64,000 bases of DNA from Cellulomonas palmilytica (GTDB lineage: Bacteria; Actinomycetota; Actinomycetes; Actinomycetales; Cellulomonadaceae): contig NZ_CP062221.1 in assembly GCF_021590045.1 (NCBI RefSeq), forward strand, positions 2,418,001 to 2,482,000. The letters are read 5' to 3'. Each line of letters begins with the position of its first letter. Positions within the stretch are counted from its first letter, which is position 1. Both the position numbers and the translations under genes were made by a program. Positions 24,943 through 34,442 of the stretch are shown here, piece after piece. The notes under the pieces were generated by a model, which saw only the letters and a list, made by a program, of their open reading frames with translations, searched no databases and was not told where the DNA came from.

Positions 24943-27900
24943 TCAGCGGAGCCGGGCGACGAACCGCGTGGCCTCGCGCGCGTCGCGCAGCCGGCGCTCG
25001 TAGGTCACGCCGACGACGGTGAGCACGACGCCGCCGGCGAACAGCAGCGGCCACCAGCCGACGTGCGAGACCACCGAGGCGCCGGCGGCCACGAGCTGCA
25101 GGGCGACCTCGGCCGCGAGCACGGCGGCGCCGACGACGAACGGTGCCTGCAACCGGCGGGCCGCTCCGACGAGCACCGCGGCGACGCCACCGACGAGCGC
25201 GACCGTCCACCGCCACGGCGTCGGTGCGGCCTGGAGACCGACGAGCGCGGGCACGAGCACGAGCCCGCACGGGACCCCGAGCGCGGGCCAGGAGCGCGCG
25301 GCGGGGTCGTGCGCGAGCCGCGCCGCCCCGACGGCCCCCGCGAGCACGCCCGCGACGCCCAGCACCGCGTCGAGCGGGAGCGGGCCGGCGCTCACGACGC
25401 CGGTGAGCGTCGCGAGGCCGAGCAGCGTGAGCCCCTGCCCGACCAGGACGGGCCGGTCCCGGCGCACGCCGACGAGCGCGAGGGCCGTGCCGACCACGGC
25501 GACCGCGGCGAGCCGCGCGACCGCGAACGGCTCGACGCCGTCGGCCGCCGTCGTGCCGGCGGCGGTGCCGGCGACGACGAGGGTGGGGAGCGCGGCGACG
25601 AGCAGGGCGGCCCACGCGCCGGCGAGCACGCTCGTGCGCGGCGCGCCCGCGCGGTTCGCGGCGAGGGTCGCGAGACCGAGGACCGCCGCCGCGGCGAGGC
25701 CCCACGCCTCGCCTCCGGAGCCGTCGGCGACGGCCGTGGCGGCGCGTCGCACGGGCCCCAGGACCGCGAGCAGCCCGACGCACCCGGCCAGCGCGGTGGC
25801 CACGGACCGGCTCGCGGGCACGCGCGAGCCCGCGAGCCACCAGGCCGCCGCGGCCAGGAGCACGAGCCCGCCGGTCAGCAGCGCGGTGCGGTCGAGGTGC
25901 GCCGAGCCGACGGTGAGGGAGTCGCTGACGAGCGCCGGGGGGACGCCGACGAGCAGCACGCCGGCGATGAGGAACGACACGGCGGACGCGCTCCGCTGCC
26001 GCGAGAGCTCCGCTCCGTCCGGCTGCGGGGGTGCGGCGGCCCGGCGCAGCCGCGCGACGCCGATGCCGGCGAGCACCAGGCCGAGCGGTGCGGCGTAGGC
26101 CTCGGGGAGGCCGACGTCCCGCGCGGCGAGCCCCGTCCACGACGCGACGACCGCGAGGCCCAGCGCCCACCACCGCAGCGCACGGCGGTCCGGCGCCAGG
26201 GCGACGACGCCGGCCGTCACGGCCAGCAGGACGAGCTCGAGCGTCACGACCCCCGCGGCGGGCGCGGCGGCGAGCGCGAGTCCCGCGACGACCGCCCCGC
26301 TGACCTCGAGCGCGGACCGCAGGCCGCGCGCGGCGCCGCCGACGGCGCGGGCCACGAGCGCCCCGGCGCACGCGAGCACGCACGCCACCAGCGACGTCGT
26401 CCCGGCCGCGGGACGCCCGGTCGCGAGGTGCGCGGTGAGCACGACCGTGGCCGCGGCCGGCACGACGAGCCCGGTGGCGACGCGCCGCGCGGCGGGTCCG
26501 ACGCGACCGCGCCCGAGCAGCGCGAGCGCGAGGCACTGGACCGCGGCGGCGAGGGGGAGCGCCACGAGCGGCAGGGCCGGACGGAGGTCGGCGCCGGCCG
26601 GACCGGCGTCGACGGCCGCGGCCGTCGCGACGAGCCACGTGACCGACTGCACGGCCGCGGCGGTCGGGAGCAGGACGATCCGCCGCGGTCGGGAGACGAG
26701 CCGCGGCAGGACGAGCGCGACGACCGTGAGGCCGAGCGCGGCGGCGGCGAGCAGCGCCGCGTCACGGGCGCCCGCACCGGCGAGCCGCAGCGCGGTCGCG
26801 ACCGCGGCGGTCGCCAGCACGGCGGCGACGCCGGTGCCCGCGGCGCGCGCCGACCGACCGCCCCAGTTCGCCGCGACGAGCGCGACGCCCGTCCCGACGG
26901 CCAGCGTGACCGTCAGTGCGACGCGCTCGGCCGTCGTCGCGTCGGCCGCGACGCCGGTGGCCGACGCGACGACCGCGGCCGCGGACGCGAGGACGGCAAG
27001 CGTGCGCGTGTGGCGGCGCCAGGGCGACGGCAGCGGCACGACGAGCGCGGCGAGCGTGACCGCCGCGAACGCGGCGACCGCCTGGGGCGGCGAGCCGACG
27101 AGCAGGGCGACGCCCTCGAGCACGGCGACGCAGGCCAGCGCGGCCGCGACGTGCCGGACGACCGGCGCGAGCCGGAGCCCGACGGCGGCCGCCACCAGGA
27201 CGCTCGACGCCGTGGTCACGACCGCCCCCGCGGCCCACGCGAAGTCGTCGCCGCCGGGCTCGAGCACGGCCGCGGTCGCGGCGAGCGCGAGGAGGACCAC
27301 CTCGGGCAGCGCGGACGCGGCGGCGGCGACCGCGGCGACCGCGGATGCGACGTCGGTGCGCGAGCGCACGGCCGGGGGAGCGACGAGCGCGGCCAGGGCT
27401 GCGAGGACCGCGACGGCCGCCGCGCCGGGCGCGGACCACGGCACGGCGGCCTCGGTGACGGGCGGCACGGCGACCGCGGCGGTCGCGACCGCGAGCAGGC
27501 CGGCGCCGCCGGCCCAGGCGCCGGCGGCGGCTGCGCGGGTGACCGCGCTCTGCACCGCGAACGCCGCGACCGCGACGACCGCGAGCACGACGAGCGCGGC
27601 CGTGGGTCCCGCGTCGTCGGTCCTCGCGAGCGCCACCACCGGCACGACGACGAGCGGGACCGCGAGAGCGACCGCACCGGTCGCGAGCACGCGACGCTCC
27701 GCGACGCGCGCTCGCACGGCCGGCAGATGCCGGGTGGACGTCGCGGCGAACGCGAGCAGCAGCCCGCCCATCGCACCGGCCGCGGTGCGGGCGTCGAGCA
27801 CGGCGGGCAGCGGCGCGACCGGGACGAGCACGGCCGCCGCGACCGTCCCCGCCCGCAGACCGGTGCGGGCGCCGTAGAGCGCGAGCAGGCCGCCGCACGC

Positions 27901-28638
27901 GGCGAGGCCGACCCCGCCCACGAGCCAGCCGGGTGCACCCCCGAGCAGCCCGGTGGCCCACAGCGCCCAGACGTCGAGCGTCAGCAGCACGGACCCGAGC
28001 GCGGCCACCGCCTCCGCCGAGACGCGCAGCCCGCGGCGGCGCAGCACGACGGCGAGCGCGAGGACGGCGGCCGTGCCGAGCGCGATGACCGCGGCGCGCG
28101 CGCCCAGGGTCAGCAGCTCCCAGGTGAACACGAGGAACACGAGGCTCGCCACGGCGAGCAGCGCGGCGCCGAGCGCGACCAGGACGGTCTGCACGGGCCA
28201 CGGCTGGCGCGCGGGCTGCCGGGCCGGCGGCGGCGTCGACGCTCCCGGGGGTGCGTACGGCGCCGGCCCGACGGCGGGGGCGGGCCGTGGCACGGACGGC
28301 GGCGGGGTCGACGGTCGCGGCGGGGGCGGGGGCGGGCCCAACGGACCGACCGGGGTGGTGGCCGGGGCACCCGCCGTGACGCGGGCCGCGGCGGGCGCCG
28401 CAGCGCTGCGCCGCACGGCACCGACGACGTCGGCCTGGTGCGCGAGCGCCGCCGCGGCCGCGCGCGAGGCCTCCCACACGGCCGCACCCGCCGGTCCGGC
28501 GAGCCCGAGGCCGCAGCCGTCGCAGCGTGTGCCGGCCAGGCGTGCGCCGCACCCCGGGCAACGGCCGGGGTCGAGCAGCAGCCGTCGCGCCTCCTCGAGC
28601 GCACCGGCGCGGGGGTGGGGGACGGGTGGGCGGGTCAT
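24943..28638 (-). CDS. giant membrane protein with N-terminal zinc ribbon (SCO7613 C-terminal-domain type)
   Basis: The 1231-aa product begins with a zinc ribbon (CPGC at 27-30, CDGC at 39-42). A Pro-rich linker (about 100-145) follows, then roughly a thousand residues of nearly continuous hydrophobic, Ala/Val/Leu-rich membrane helices, probably 30 or more. The architecture resembles actinobacterial 'SCO7613 C-terminal domain-containing membrane proteins' as I recall them; the function is unknown. It lies on the opposite strand between dop and pup and so splits the proteasome locus. Start codons at 28647 and 28650 are alternatives. Long helices with simple repeats make its antisense frames open by composition. 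Confidence 0.88.
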   Translation of the reverse strand: MTRPPVPHPRAGALEEARRLLLDPGRCPGCGARLAGTRCDGCGLGLAGPAGAAVWEASRAAAAALAHQADVVGAVRRSAAAPAAARVTAGAPATTPVGPLGPPPPPPRPSTPPPSVPRPAPAVGPAPYAPPGASTPPPARQPARQPWPVQTVLVALGAALLAVASLVFLVFTWELLTLGARAAVIALGTAAVLALAVVLRRRGLRVSAEAVAALGSVLLTLDVWALWATGLLGGAPGWLVGGVGLAACGGLLALYGARTGLRAGTVAAAVLVPVAPLPAVLDARTAAGAMGGLLLAFAATSTRHLPAVRARVAERRVLATGAVALAVPLVVVPVVALARTDDAGPTAALVVLAVVAVAAFAVQSAVTRAAAAGAWAGGAGLLAVATAAVAVPPVTEAAVPWSAPGAAAVAVLAALAALVAPPAVRSRTDVASAVAAVAAAASALPEVVLLALAATAAVLEPGGDDFAWAAGAVVTTASSVLVAAAVGLRLAPVVRHVAAALACVAVLEGVALLVGSPPQAVAAFAAVTLAALVVPLPSPWRRHTRTLAVLASAAAVVASATGVAADATTAERVALTVTLAVGTGVALVAANWGGRSARAAGTGVAAVLATAAVATALRLAGAGARDAALLAAAALGLTVVALVLPRLVSRPRRIVLLPTAAAVQSVTWLVATAAAVDAGPAGADLRPALPLVALPLAAAVQCLALALLGRGRVGPAARRVATGLVVPAAATVVLTAHLATGRPAAGTTSLVACVLACAGALVARAVGGAARGLRSALEVSGAVVAGLALAAAPAAGVVTLELVLLAVTAGVVALAPDRRALRWWALGLAVVASWTGLAARDVGLPEAYAAPLGLVLAGIGVARLRRAAAPPQPDGAELSRQRSASAVSFLIAGVLLVGVPPALVSDSLTVGSAHLDRTALLTGGLVLLAAAAWWLAGSRVPASRSVATALAGCVGLLAVLGPVRRAATAVADGSGGEAWGLAAAAVLGLATLAANRAGAPRTSVLAGAWAALLVAALPTLVVAGTAAGTTAADGVEPFAVARLAAVAVVGTALALVGVRRDRPVLVGQGLTLLGLATLTGVVSAGPLPLDAVLGVAGVLAGAVGAARLAHDPAARSWPALGVPCGLVLVPALVGLQAAPTPWRWTVALVGGVAAVLVGAARRLQAPFVVGAAVLAAEVALQLVAAGASVVSHVGWWPLLFAGGVVLTVVGVTYERRLRDAREATRFVARLR

Positions 28639-28719
28639 GGCGGGCATCATGGCAGCAAGCCGGGCGTGACGAGCGCGTCTCGCCCACCTGTCACCCGAGG
28701 CAGTCGTGTCCGGGATGGG

Positions 28720-28733
28720 CCTAGGGTGGGCGC
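28720..28733 (+). promoter_or_regulatory. pup promoter core, identical 14-mer to the dop promoter
   Basis: cctagggtgggcgc contains TAGGGT at 28722-28727. The pup ATG follows 37 nt later behind a GAGGAGG ribosome binding site, so this transcript has a short leader, unlike dop. Confidence 0.6.
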
Positions 28734-28764
28734 AGGAGCACCAAGCGACGCCGAGGAGGTCCTC

Positions 28765-28956
28765 ATGGCAGGTCAGGAGCGGATCAACCCGCGCCGGGAC
28801 GACGACGAGCCGGTCGACGACGCGCCGGAGCCCGTCGCGCCCGCCGCGCAGAGCCGGGACGCCGAGGTCGACGCGCTGCTCGACGAGATCGACGACGTGC
28901 TGGAGCAGAACGCGGAGCAGTTCGTCCGCGGCTTCGTCCAGAAGGGTGGTCAGTGA
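28765..28956 (+). CDS. pup: ubiquitin-like protein Pup
   Basis: This 63-aa acidic, largely disordered protein tags proteins for proteasomal degradation. The helical segment that binds Mpa (DAEVDALLDEIDDVLEQNAEQFVRGFVQKGG) and the C-terminal Gly-Gly-Gln are all present. The final Gln means Dop must deamidate it before PafA can ligate it. GAGGAGG lies 6 nt before the ATG. It leads the pup-prcB-prcA-pafA operon. Confidence 0.98.
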   Translation: MAGQERINPRRDDDEPVDDAPEPVAPAAQSRDAEVDALLDEIDDVLEQNAEQFVRGFVQKGGQ

Positions 28957-28962
28957 GCGCCC

Positions 28963-29805
28963 ATGACGCACCCTGACCCGCTCGCGGCGGGCCGACTCCC
29001 GGCCGCCTTCATGACCCCGGGCTCGTCGTCGTTCGTCGACTTCCTCGCCGCCCATGCGCCGTCGCTGCTGCCCGGGAACCGCCCGCTCGTCGGCGCCGAG
29101 CAGCTGCACGCCCCGCACGGCACGACGATCGTGGCGGTCGTGTGCACGGGCGGCATCGTCATGGCCGGGGACCGTCGCGCGACGATGGGCTCGATGATCG
29201 CGAGCCGCGAGATCGAGAAGGTCTTCCCGGCCGACGAGTACTCGGCGGTGGGCATCGCGGGCACCGCGGGCCTCGCGGTCGAGCTCGTGCGGCTGTTCCA
29301 GCTCGAGCTCGAGCACTACGAGAAGATCGAGGGCAGCCTGCTGTCGCTCGACGGCAAGGCGAACCGCCTGTCCACGATGATCCGCGGCAACCTGGGCCTC
29401 GCGCTGCAGGGTCTGGCGGTCGTGCCGCTGTTCGGCGGCTACGACCTCGAGCGCGGCATCGGCCGGATCTTCTCGTACGACGTCACGGGCGGCCGGTACG
29501 AGGAGCACGACCACCACGCGGTCGGGTCGGGCTCGGTGTTCGCACGCGGCTCGCTCAAGAAGCTGTGGCGTCCCGGCCTGTCGCCGGTCGACGCCGTGCG
29601 GGTCGCGGTCGAGGCGCTCGTCGACGCCGCGGACGACGACTCCGCCACGGGCGGTCCCGACACGACGCGCCGCATCTGGCCGGTCGTCGCGACCGTCACC
29701 GAGTCCGGCTACCTGCGGGTGCCGGACGCCGAGCTCGAGCAGGTCGCCGAGGCCGTCGTCGCGGAACGCCGCGCGCAGCACGCACGAGGGGGTGAGCGCG
29801 CGTGA
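28963..29805 (+). CDS. prcB: proteasome core beta subunit
   Basis: The 280-aa precursor is the catalytic 20S subunit. A propeptide of about 53 residues ends in HG, and cleavage before Thr54 ([11 protein letters not shown]) exposes the N-terminal threonine nucleophile. The downstream AGDRRAT segment is typical of the active site. It begins 6 bp after pup and overlaps prcA by 4 bp, so the subunits are made coordinately. Confidence 0.98.
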   Translation: MTHPDPLAAGRLPAAFMTPGSSSFVDFLAAHAPSLLPGNRPLVGAEQLHAPHGTTIVAVVCTGGIVMAGDRRATMGSMIASREIEKVFPADEYSAVGIAGTAGLAVELVRLFQLELEHYEKIEGSLLSLDGKANRLSTMIRGNLGLALQGLAVVPLFGGYDLERGIGRIFSYDVTGGRYEEHDHHAVGSGSVFARGSLKKLWRPGLSPVDAVRVAVEALVDAADDDSATGGPDTTRRIWPVVATVTESGYLRVPDAELEQVAEAVVAERRAQHARGGERA

Positions 29806-30500
29806 GCATGCCGTTCTACGTCTCGCCCGAGCAGCTCATGAAGGACCGGGCCGACTACGCGCGCAAGGGCATCGCGCGCGGCCGCAGCGTCGTCGTCGTG
29901 CAGTACGACGAGGGCATCGCGTTCGCCACCGAGAACGCGTCGCGCGCGCTGCACAAGGTCTCGGAGATCTACGACCGCATCGCGTTCGCGGCGGTCGGCA
30001 AGTACAACGAGTTCGAGAACCTGCGCGTCGCGGGCGTGCGGTACGCGGACCTGCGCGGCTACTCCTACGACCGCGAGGACGTCACGGCCCGGGCCCTGGC
30101 GAACGCGTACACGCAGACGCTCGGCACGGTGTTCACCACCGAGTCCAAGCCGCTCGAGGTCGAGCTCGTCGTGGCCGAGGTGGGCCGCGAGGCCGAGGGC
30201 GACCAGATCTACCGGCTGACGTACGACGGCTCGGTGGCCGACGAGCACGGCTGGGTCGTCATGGGCGGCCAGGCGGAGCGCCTCGGCACGCTCGTGGGCG
30301 ACGCGTGGCAGCCGGGCATGACGCTGCCGCAGGTGCTGCGGCTCGCGGTGCGCGCGCTCGGTGCGCCGCCCGAGGACGGCGGCGAGCAGCGCACGATCCC
30401 CGCGGCCCAGCTCGAGGTCGCCGTGCTGGACCGGACCCGTCCGCGCCGCGCGTTCCGCCGTCTGGCGGGGCCGCTGCTGGAGGACCTGCTGGAGGGCTGA
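29802..30500 (+). CDS. prcA: proteasome core alpha subunit
   Basis: The 232-aa structural subunit forms the outer heptameric rings that gate entry and bind Mpa. The N-terminal [22 protein letters not shown] matches the actinobacterial PrcA gate and H0 helix. It lacks a Thr nucleophile, as expected. GTG 29802 overlaps the prcB stop (GTGA); ATG 29808 two codons later is an equally good start. Its stop overlaps the pafA start (TGATG). Confidence 0.97.
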   Translation: MSMPFYVSPEQLMKDRADYARKGIARGRSVVVVQYDEGIAFATENASRALHKVSEIYDRIAFAAVGKYNEFENLRVAGVRYADLRGYSYDREDVTARALANAYTQTLGTVFTTESKPLEVELVVAEVGREAEGDQIYRLTYDGSVADEHGWVVMGGQAERLGTLVGDAWQPGMTLPQVLRLAVRALGAPPEDGGEQRTIPAAQLEVAVLDRTRPRRAFRRLAGPLLEDLLEG

Positions 30501-31861
30501 TGGACAAGCGGATCTTCGGCCTCGAGACGGAGTACGGCGTCACGTGCGCCGCCACGGACGGGCGCGGGCTGTCGGCCGACGAGGTCGCGCGCTACCTGTT
30601 CCGCAAGGTGGTGGCGTGGGGGCGCTCGTCGAACGTGTTCCTGCGCAACGGGTCACGGCTGTACCTCGACGTCGGCTCGCACCCCGAGTACGCGACGGCG
30701 GAGTGCGACGACGTGCGCCAGCTCGTCACGCACGACCGCGCGGGTGAGCGGATCCTCGAGGGGCTGGTGGCGGACGCGCAGCAGCGCCTCGAGCACGAGG
30801 GCCTGCCGGGCACCATCCACCTGTTCAAGAACAACACGGACTCCGCGGGCAACTCCTACGGCTGCCACGAGAACTACCTCGTGCGGCGCCAGGGTGACTT
30901 CGCGCGGTTGTCGGACGTGCTCGTGCCGTTCCTCATCACGCGGCAGGTGCTCACGGGCGCGGGCAAGGTCCTGGCGACCCCGCGGGGCGCGGTGTACTGC
31001 CTGTCGCAGCGCGCCGACCACATCTGGGAGGCCGTCTCGAGCGCGACGACCCGCTCGCGCCCGATCATCAACACGCGCGACGAGCCGCACGCCGACGCCG
31101 AGCACTTCCGCCGGCTGCACGTGATCGTGGGCGACTCCTCGATGTCCGAGTCGACGACGATGCTCAAGGTCGGGGCGACCGACCTGGTGCTGCGCCTCGT
31201 CGAGGCGGGCATCCCGATCCGCGACATGTCGCTCGAGAACCCGATCCGCGCGATCCGCGAGATCAGCCACGACATGACGGGCACCGCGCCGATCACGCTC
31301 GCGAGCGGGCGCACGACCACCGCGCTCGACCTGCAGGAGGAGTACCTGTCCCGCGTGAGCGACTTCGTCGCGCAGCGCGGCGGGGGGTCGCCGCAGGACA
31401 AGCAGGTGCTCGAGCTGTGGGAGCGCGGGCTGCACGCGCTGCGGACGCAGGACCTGTCGCTCGTGGAGCGCGAGCTCGACTGGGTCATCAAGTACCGGCT
31501 CATCGAGCGCTACCGCGCCAAGCACGACCTGCCGCTGTCGGACGTACGCGTCCAGCGCCTCGACCTGGCGTACCACGACATCTCGCGCACCGAGGGCCTG
31601 TACAACCTGCTGGCCGCGAAGGGCCTGGTCGAGCGCCTGACGACCGACCTCGAGGTGTTCGAGGCGACGAGCGTGCCGCCGCAGACGACCCGTGCCAAGC
31701 TGCGCGGCGACTTCGTGCGCGCCGCCCAGGAGGCGCGCCGGGACTACACGGTCGACTGGGTGCACCTCAAGCTCAACGACCAGGCGCAGCGCACCGTGCT
31801 GTGCAAGGACCCGTTCCGCAACGTCGACGAGCGCGTGGAGAGGCTCATCGAGTCGATGTGA
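30500..31861 (+). CDS. pafA: Pup--protein ligase PafA
   Basis: The 453-aa product couples the C-terminal Glu of deamidated Pup to substrate lysines with ATP hydrolysis. Conserved segments are [10 protein letters not shown] (Mg-binding Glu), [13 protein letters not shown] with the catalytic Asp57, [19 protein letters not shown] and [10 protein letters not shown]. It lacks the Dop-type loop, which settles its assignment against the paralogous Dop in this locus. It is translationally coupled to prcA and closes the operon. Confidence 0.97.
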   Translation: MDKRIFGLETEYGVTCAATDGRGLSADEVARYLFRKVVAWGRSSNVFLRNGSRLYLDVGSHPEYATAECDDVRQLVTHDRAGERILEGLVADAQQRLEHEGLPGTIHLFKNNTDSAGNSYGCHENYLVRRQGDFARLSDVLVPFLITRQVLTGAGKVLATPRGAVYCLSQRADHIWEAVSSATTRSRPIINTRDEPHADAEHFRRLHVIVGDSSMSESTTMLKVGATDLVLRLVEAGIPIRDMSLENPIRAIREISHDMTGTAPITLASGRTTTALDLQEEYLSRVSDFVAQRGGGSPQDKQVLELWERGLHALRTQDLSLVERELDWVIKYRLIERYRAKHDLPLSDVRVQRLDLAYHDISRTEGLYNLLAAKGLVERLTTDLEVFEATSVPPQTTRAKLRGDFVRAAQEARRDYTVDWVHLKLNDQAQRTVLCKDPFRNVDERVERLIESM

Positions 31862-31876
31862 CGTGCGGCGGTCACG

Positions 31877-31905
31877 TCACCGGCCGATCACCGGCCGTCA
31901 CCGGC
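31877..31905. repeat. imperfect 10-bp repeat after pafA
   Basis: Three copies of tcaccggcc with 1-2-nt spacers follow the pafA stop. They are short and GC-rich and could be part of a termination region. Confidence 0.5.
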
Positions 31906-31949
31906 CATCGACCTGCGGCGGCCGGCACCGGCCTGCCGGGTCCACGCCG

Positions 31950-31955
31950 TAGAGT
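31950..31955 (+). promoter_or_regulatory. putative -10 element of the FKBP lipoprotein gene
   Basis: TAGAGT lies 57 nt before the GTG at 32012. A GAGGGGA sequence sits about 11 nt before the start. Confidence 0.45.
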
Positions 31956-32011
31956 GTCGGCCGTTCACCGCCGGACCACCGGCGCGGCGACGACGAGGGG
32001 ACGAACGGCAG

Positions 32012-32899
32012 GTGCGAGGACTGCGACGCGCGCGAGGCGCGCTGGCCGCCGTGTGCGTGGCGGCGGTCGCGCTGACCGGCTGCTCGGACTCCGAGGAGGC
32101 CCCGCCCGACGTCGTCGTGACGGGCGACGCGGGCGTCGCGCCGACGCTCACGTACGTCGCGCCGCTGCAGGTGACCGAGACCTACCGCGAGGCCGTGTGG
32201 CAGGGGACCGGGCCCGCGCTCGTCGACGGTGCGCCGATCCTCATCGACTACTGGCTCGAGAACGCGTCGGAGGCGACGCTCGTGCGCGACAGCTTCTCGG
32301 GCAGCCCGCGCTCGCAGCTCCTCACGCGCGCGGACCTCGGCGCGGACCTGTACGAGACGCTCAGCGGGCAGCGTGTCGGAGCGCGCCTGCTGCAGGTCGC
32401 CCCGGCGTCCGAGCGGGGCGACGAGTACCCGACCGCGACCGTCATCGACGTGCTGCCGACGCGCGCCGAGGGCAGCGAGGTCGAGCCTCTCGAGGGGTTC
32501 CCCGCGGTGGGCGAGGCGAAGGACGGTGCCCCGACGTTCACCCCCGTGGAGTCGAAGCCCCCCGCGACGCTGCGCGTGCAGCCCGTCCTGCGCGGCGCCG
32601 GCAAGCAGGTCGTCGCGAGCGACACGGTCACGGTGCAGTTCACCGGCTGGGCGTGGACCAGCGGTGAGGAGTTCGACTCGACCTGGGCGTCGGGCGGCCT
32701 GCCGCTGTCGTTCTCGCTGCAGGACGTGCCCGCGTGGCAGGAAGGGCTCGTCGACCAGCCCGTCGGCAGCCGCGTCATGCTCATCGTGCCGCCGTCGTAC
32801 GCGCTCGGCGTGACCCAGAGCGAGGAGCTCTCCGGTCAGACCGTCGTGTTCGTCGTCGACATCCTCAACGCCCGCACCCCCGGAGGGACTGCCCCGTGA
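32012..32899 (+). CDS. FKBP-type peptidyl-prolyl isomerase lipoprotein
   Basis: The 295-aa product has an Arg-rich start, a hydrophobic stretch and a lipobox (LTGC, Cys24), so it should be a lipoprotein on the outer face of the membrane. The C-terminal 110 residues form an FKBP domain ([20 protein letters not shown] then [27 protein letters not shown]). The preceding 120 residues follow the same pattern more loosely and look like a degenerate FKBP copy. It probably assists folding of exported proteins. It overlaps hisF by 4 bp, as in other actinobacteria where an FKBP gene follows pafA in my recollection. Confidence 0.9.
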   Translation: MRGLRRARGALAAVCVAAVALTGCSDSEEAPPDVVVTGDAGVAPTLTYVAPLQVTETYREAVWQGTGPALVDGAPILIDYWLENASEATLVRDSFSGSPRSQLLTRADLGADLYETLSGQRVGARLLQVAPASERGDEYPTATVIDVLPTRAEGSEVEPLEGFPAVGEAKDGAPTFTPVESKPPATLRVQPVLRGAGKQVVASDTVTVQFTGWAWTSGEEFDSTWASGGLPLSFSLQDVPAWQEGLVDQPVGSRVMLIVPPSYALGVTQSEELSGQTVVFVVDILNARTPGGTAP

Positions 32900-33666
32900 G
32901 CCTCGCCCTGCGCGTCATCCCGTGCCTCGACGTCGACGCAGGTCGCGTCGTCAAGGGCGTGAACTTCGAGAACCTGCGCGACGCGGGCGACCCGGTCGAG
33001 CTCGCGCACCGCTACGACGCGGAGGGTGCCGACGAGCTGACGTTCCTCGACGTGTCCGCGTCGTCGGGCAACCGCGAGACGACCTACGACGTCGTGCGCC
33101 GCACCGCGGAGGAGGTGTTCGTCCCGCTCACGGTGGGTGGAGGCGTGCGCTCGGCCGACGACGTGGACCGCCTGCTGCGCGCGGGCGCCGACAAGGTCGG
33201 CGTGAACACCGCGGCGATCGCCCGCGCCGAGCTGATCGCCGAGATCGCGGACCGGTTCGGCTCGCAGGTGCTCGTGCTGTCGGTCGACGCGCGGCGCGTG
33301 ACCGGTGACGTGCGGACCGACTCGGGCTACGAGGTGACGACGCACGGCGGGCGCCGCGGCACCGGGATCGACGCGGTCGCGTGGGCGGCGCGCGCCGCCG
33401 AGCTGGGCGCGGGGGAGATCCTGCTCAACTCGATGGACGCCGACGGCACGACCTCGGGTTTCGACCTGCAGATGCTGCGCGACGTGCGGGCCCAGGTGTC
33501 GGTGCCGCTCATCGCGAGCGGCGGCGCGGGGACGCCCGAGCACTTCGTCGAGGCCGCGCGGGCGGGTGCGGACGCCGTGCTCGCCGCGAGCGTGTTCCAC
33601 TTCGGCACGCTCACCGTCGGTGACGTCAAGCACGCGCTGCGCGAGGCCGGCATCACGGTCCGCTGA
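32896..33666 (+). CDS. hisF: imidazole glycerol phosphate synthase cyclase subunit
   Basis: The 256-aa (beta/alpha)8 enzyme closes the imidazole ring of histidine, using ammonia from HisH, and releases AICAR. The catalytic Asp12 ([14 protein letters not shown]) and the second Asp in VLSVDARR are present, as are the phosphate-binding VGGGVRS and ASGGAG loops. GGAGGG precedes the GTG start. HisH is not in this window. Confidence 0.97.
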   Translation: MSLALRVIPCLDVDAGRVVKGVNFENLRDAGDPVELAHRYDAEGADELTFLDVSASSGNRETTYDVVRRTAEEVFVPLTVGGGVRSADDVDRLLRAGADKVGVNTAAIARAELIAEIADRFGSQVLVLSVDARRVTGDVRTDSGYEVTTHGGRRGTGIDAVAWAARAAELGAGEILLNSMDADGTTSGFDLQMLRDVRAQVSVPLIASGGAGTPEHFVEAARAGADAVLAASVFHFGTLTVGDVKHALREAGITVR

Positions 33667-33678
33667 GGCCGGGGCCCG

Positions 33679-34335
33679 TCAGGGCAGCGGCAGGCGCGCG
33701 GCGAGCGCCGCGACGTCGGCGTCCTCGCCCTGCACGACGAGCGTCGTGGCCGCGCCCCGTCCCGCGAGCCACAGCACGAGCTCGCCGGCGGCGCCCCGCA
33801 CGACGACCGTGCCGTGGTCGCCGCGCGGACGCCGCACGTGGGTGCGCGGACCGTCGTGGCGCACGAGCACCAGCCCGACGGGCACGCGCGAGGTCCGCAA
33901 CCGGGCGAACCGGGCCGCGTCCCGCCACAACGCCTCGACGAGCCCGGGCTCGAGCGGCCGCTCGCGGGGCGTGCCGTCGCCGCGGCGCACGTCCTCGCCG
34001 TGCACGTACAGCTCGGTGAGGTTCGCGGCGTCGCCGGCCAGGGCGGTGGGGTGCCAGCGCGGCGGACCGGCCTCCACGCGGTCGACGAGCGCGGCGTACC
34101 CGGCCTCGTCGGCGGCGGTCGCCGCGAGCTCGTCGACCGCGCGGTCGGCGACGTCCGTGACGCGCGCCGCGGCGAGCCCGAGACCGACGCGCACCGAGCG
34201 CTCCCGCAGCACGACGTGCGCCGCGAGGTGGCGTGCCTGCCACCCGTCGCACAGCGTCGGCGCGTCCGGCGGGACCGCCCGCAGGGCCTCGACGAGATCG
34301 GCGCGCAGCGCGGGGTGCCAGGTCATGCGCGTCAT
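33679..34335 (-). CDS. TIGR03085 family metal-binding protein (DinB/MDMPI-like)
   Basis: The 218-aa product has the N-terminal four-helix DinB-like fold of mycothiol-dependent maleylpyruvate isomerase relatives (CDGWQARHLAAHVVLRERS and LYVHGEDVRRGDG, with His residues placed for a metal). In mycothiol producers such proteins are often suspected S-transferases, but no substrate is known. It ends 12 bp from the convergent hisF. ATG 34326 is an alternative start 9 nt downstream. Confidence 0.82.
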   Translation of the reverse strand: MTRMTWHPALRADLVEALRAVPPDAPTLCDGWQARHLAAHVVLRERSVRVGLGLAAARVTDVADRAVDELAATAADEAGYAALVDRVEAGPPRWHPTALAGDAANLTELYVHGEDVRRGDGTPRERPLEPGLVEALWRDAARFARLRTSRVPVGLVLVRHDGPRTHVRRPRGDHGTVVVRGAAGELVLWLAGRGAATTLVVQGEDADVAALAARLPLP

Positions 34336-34442
34336 CGTGCCATCGCGCGACGCGTCCTCGCGCGGCGAACGGTGCCCGGGGAAACCTGTTGGTCCGCCGT
34401 GAGACGATGACCGTCCCCCTCTCGGACCGGAAGGTGTTCGCC

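Noticed and set aside
25063..28956. A 1,300-codon plus-strand frame through the giant membrane protein gene into pup
   Set aside because: Its translation is Arg/Gly/Asp low-complexity with no recognisable domain. The minus strand gives a zinc ribbon plus membrane helices, and the pup start with its ribosome binding site lies in another frame.
31862..32011. Small RNA or tRNA in the gap after pafA
   Set aside because: There is no cloverleaf or conserved RNA structure; only short GC-rich repeats and the FKBP promoter are visible.
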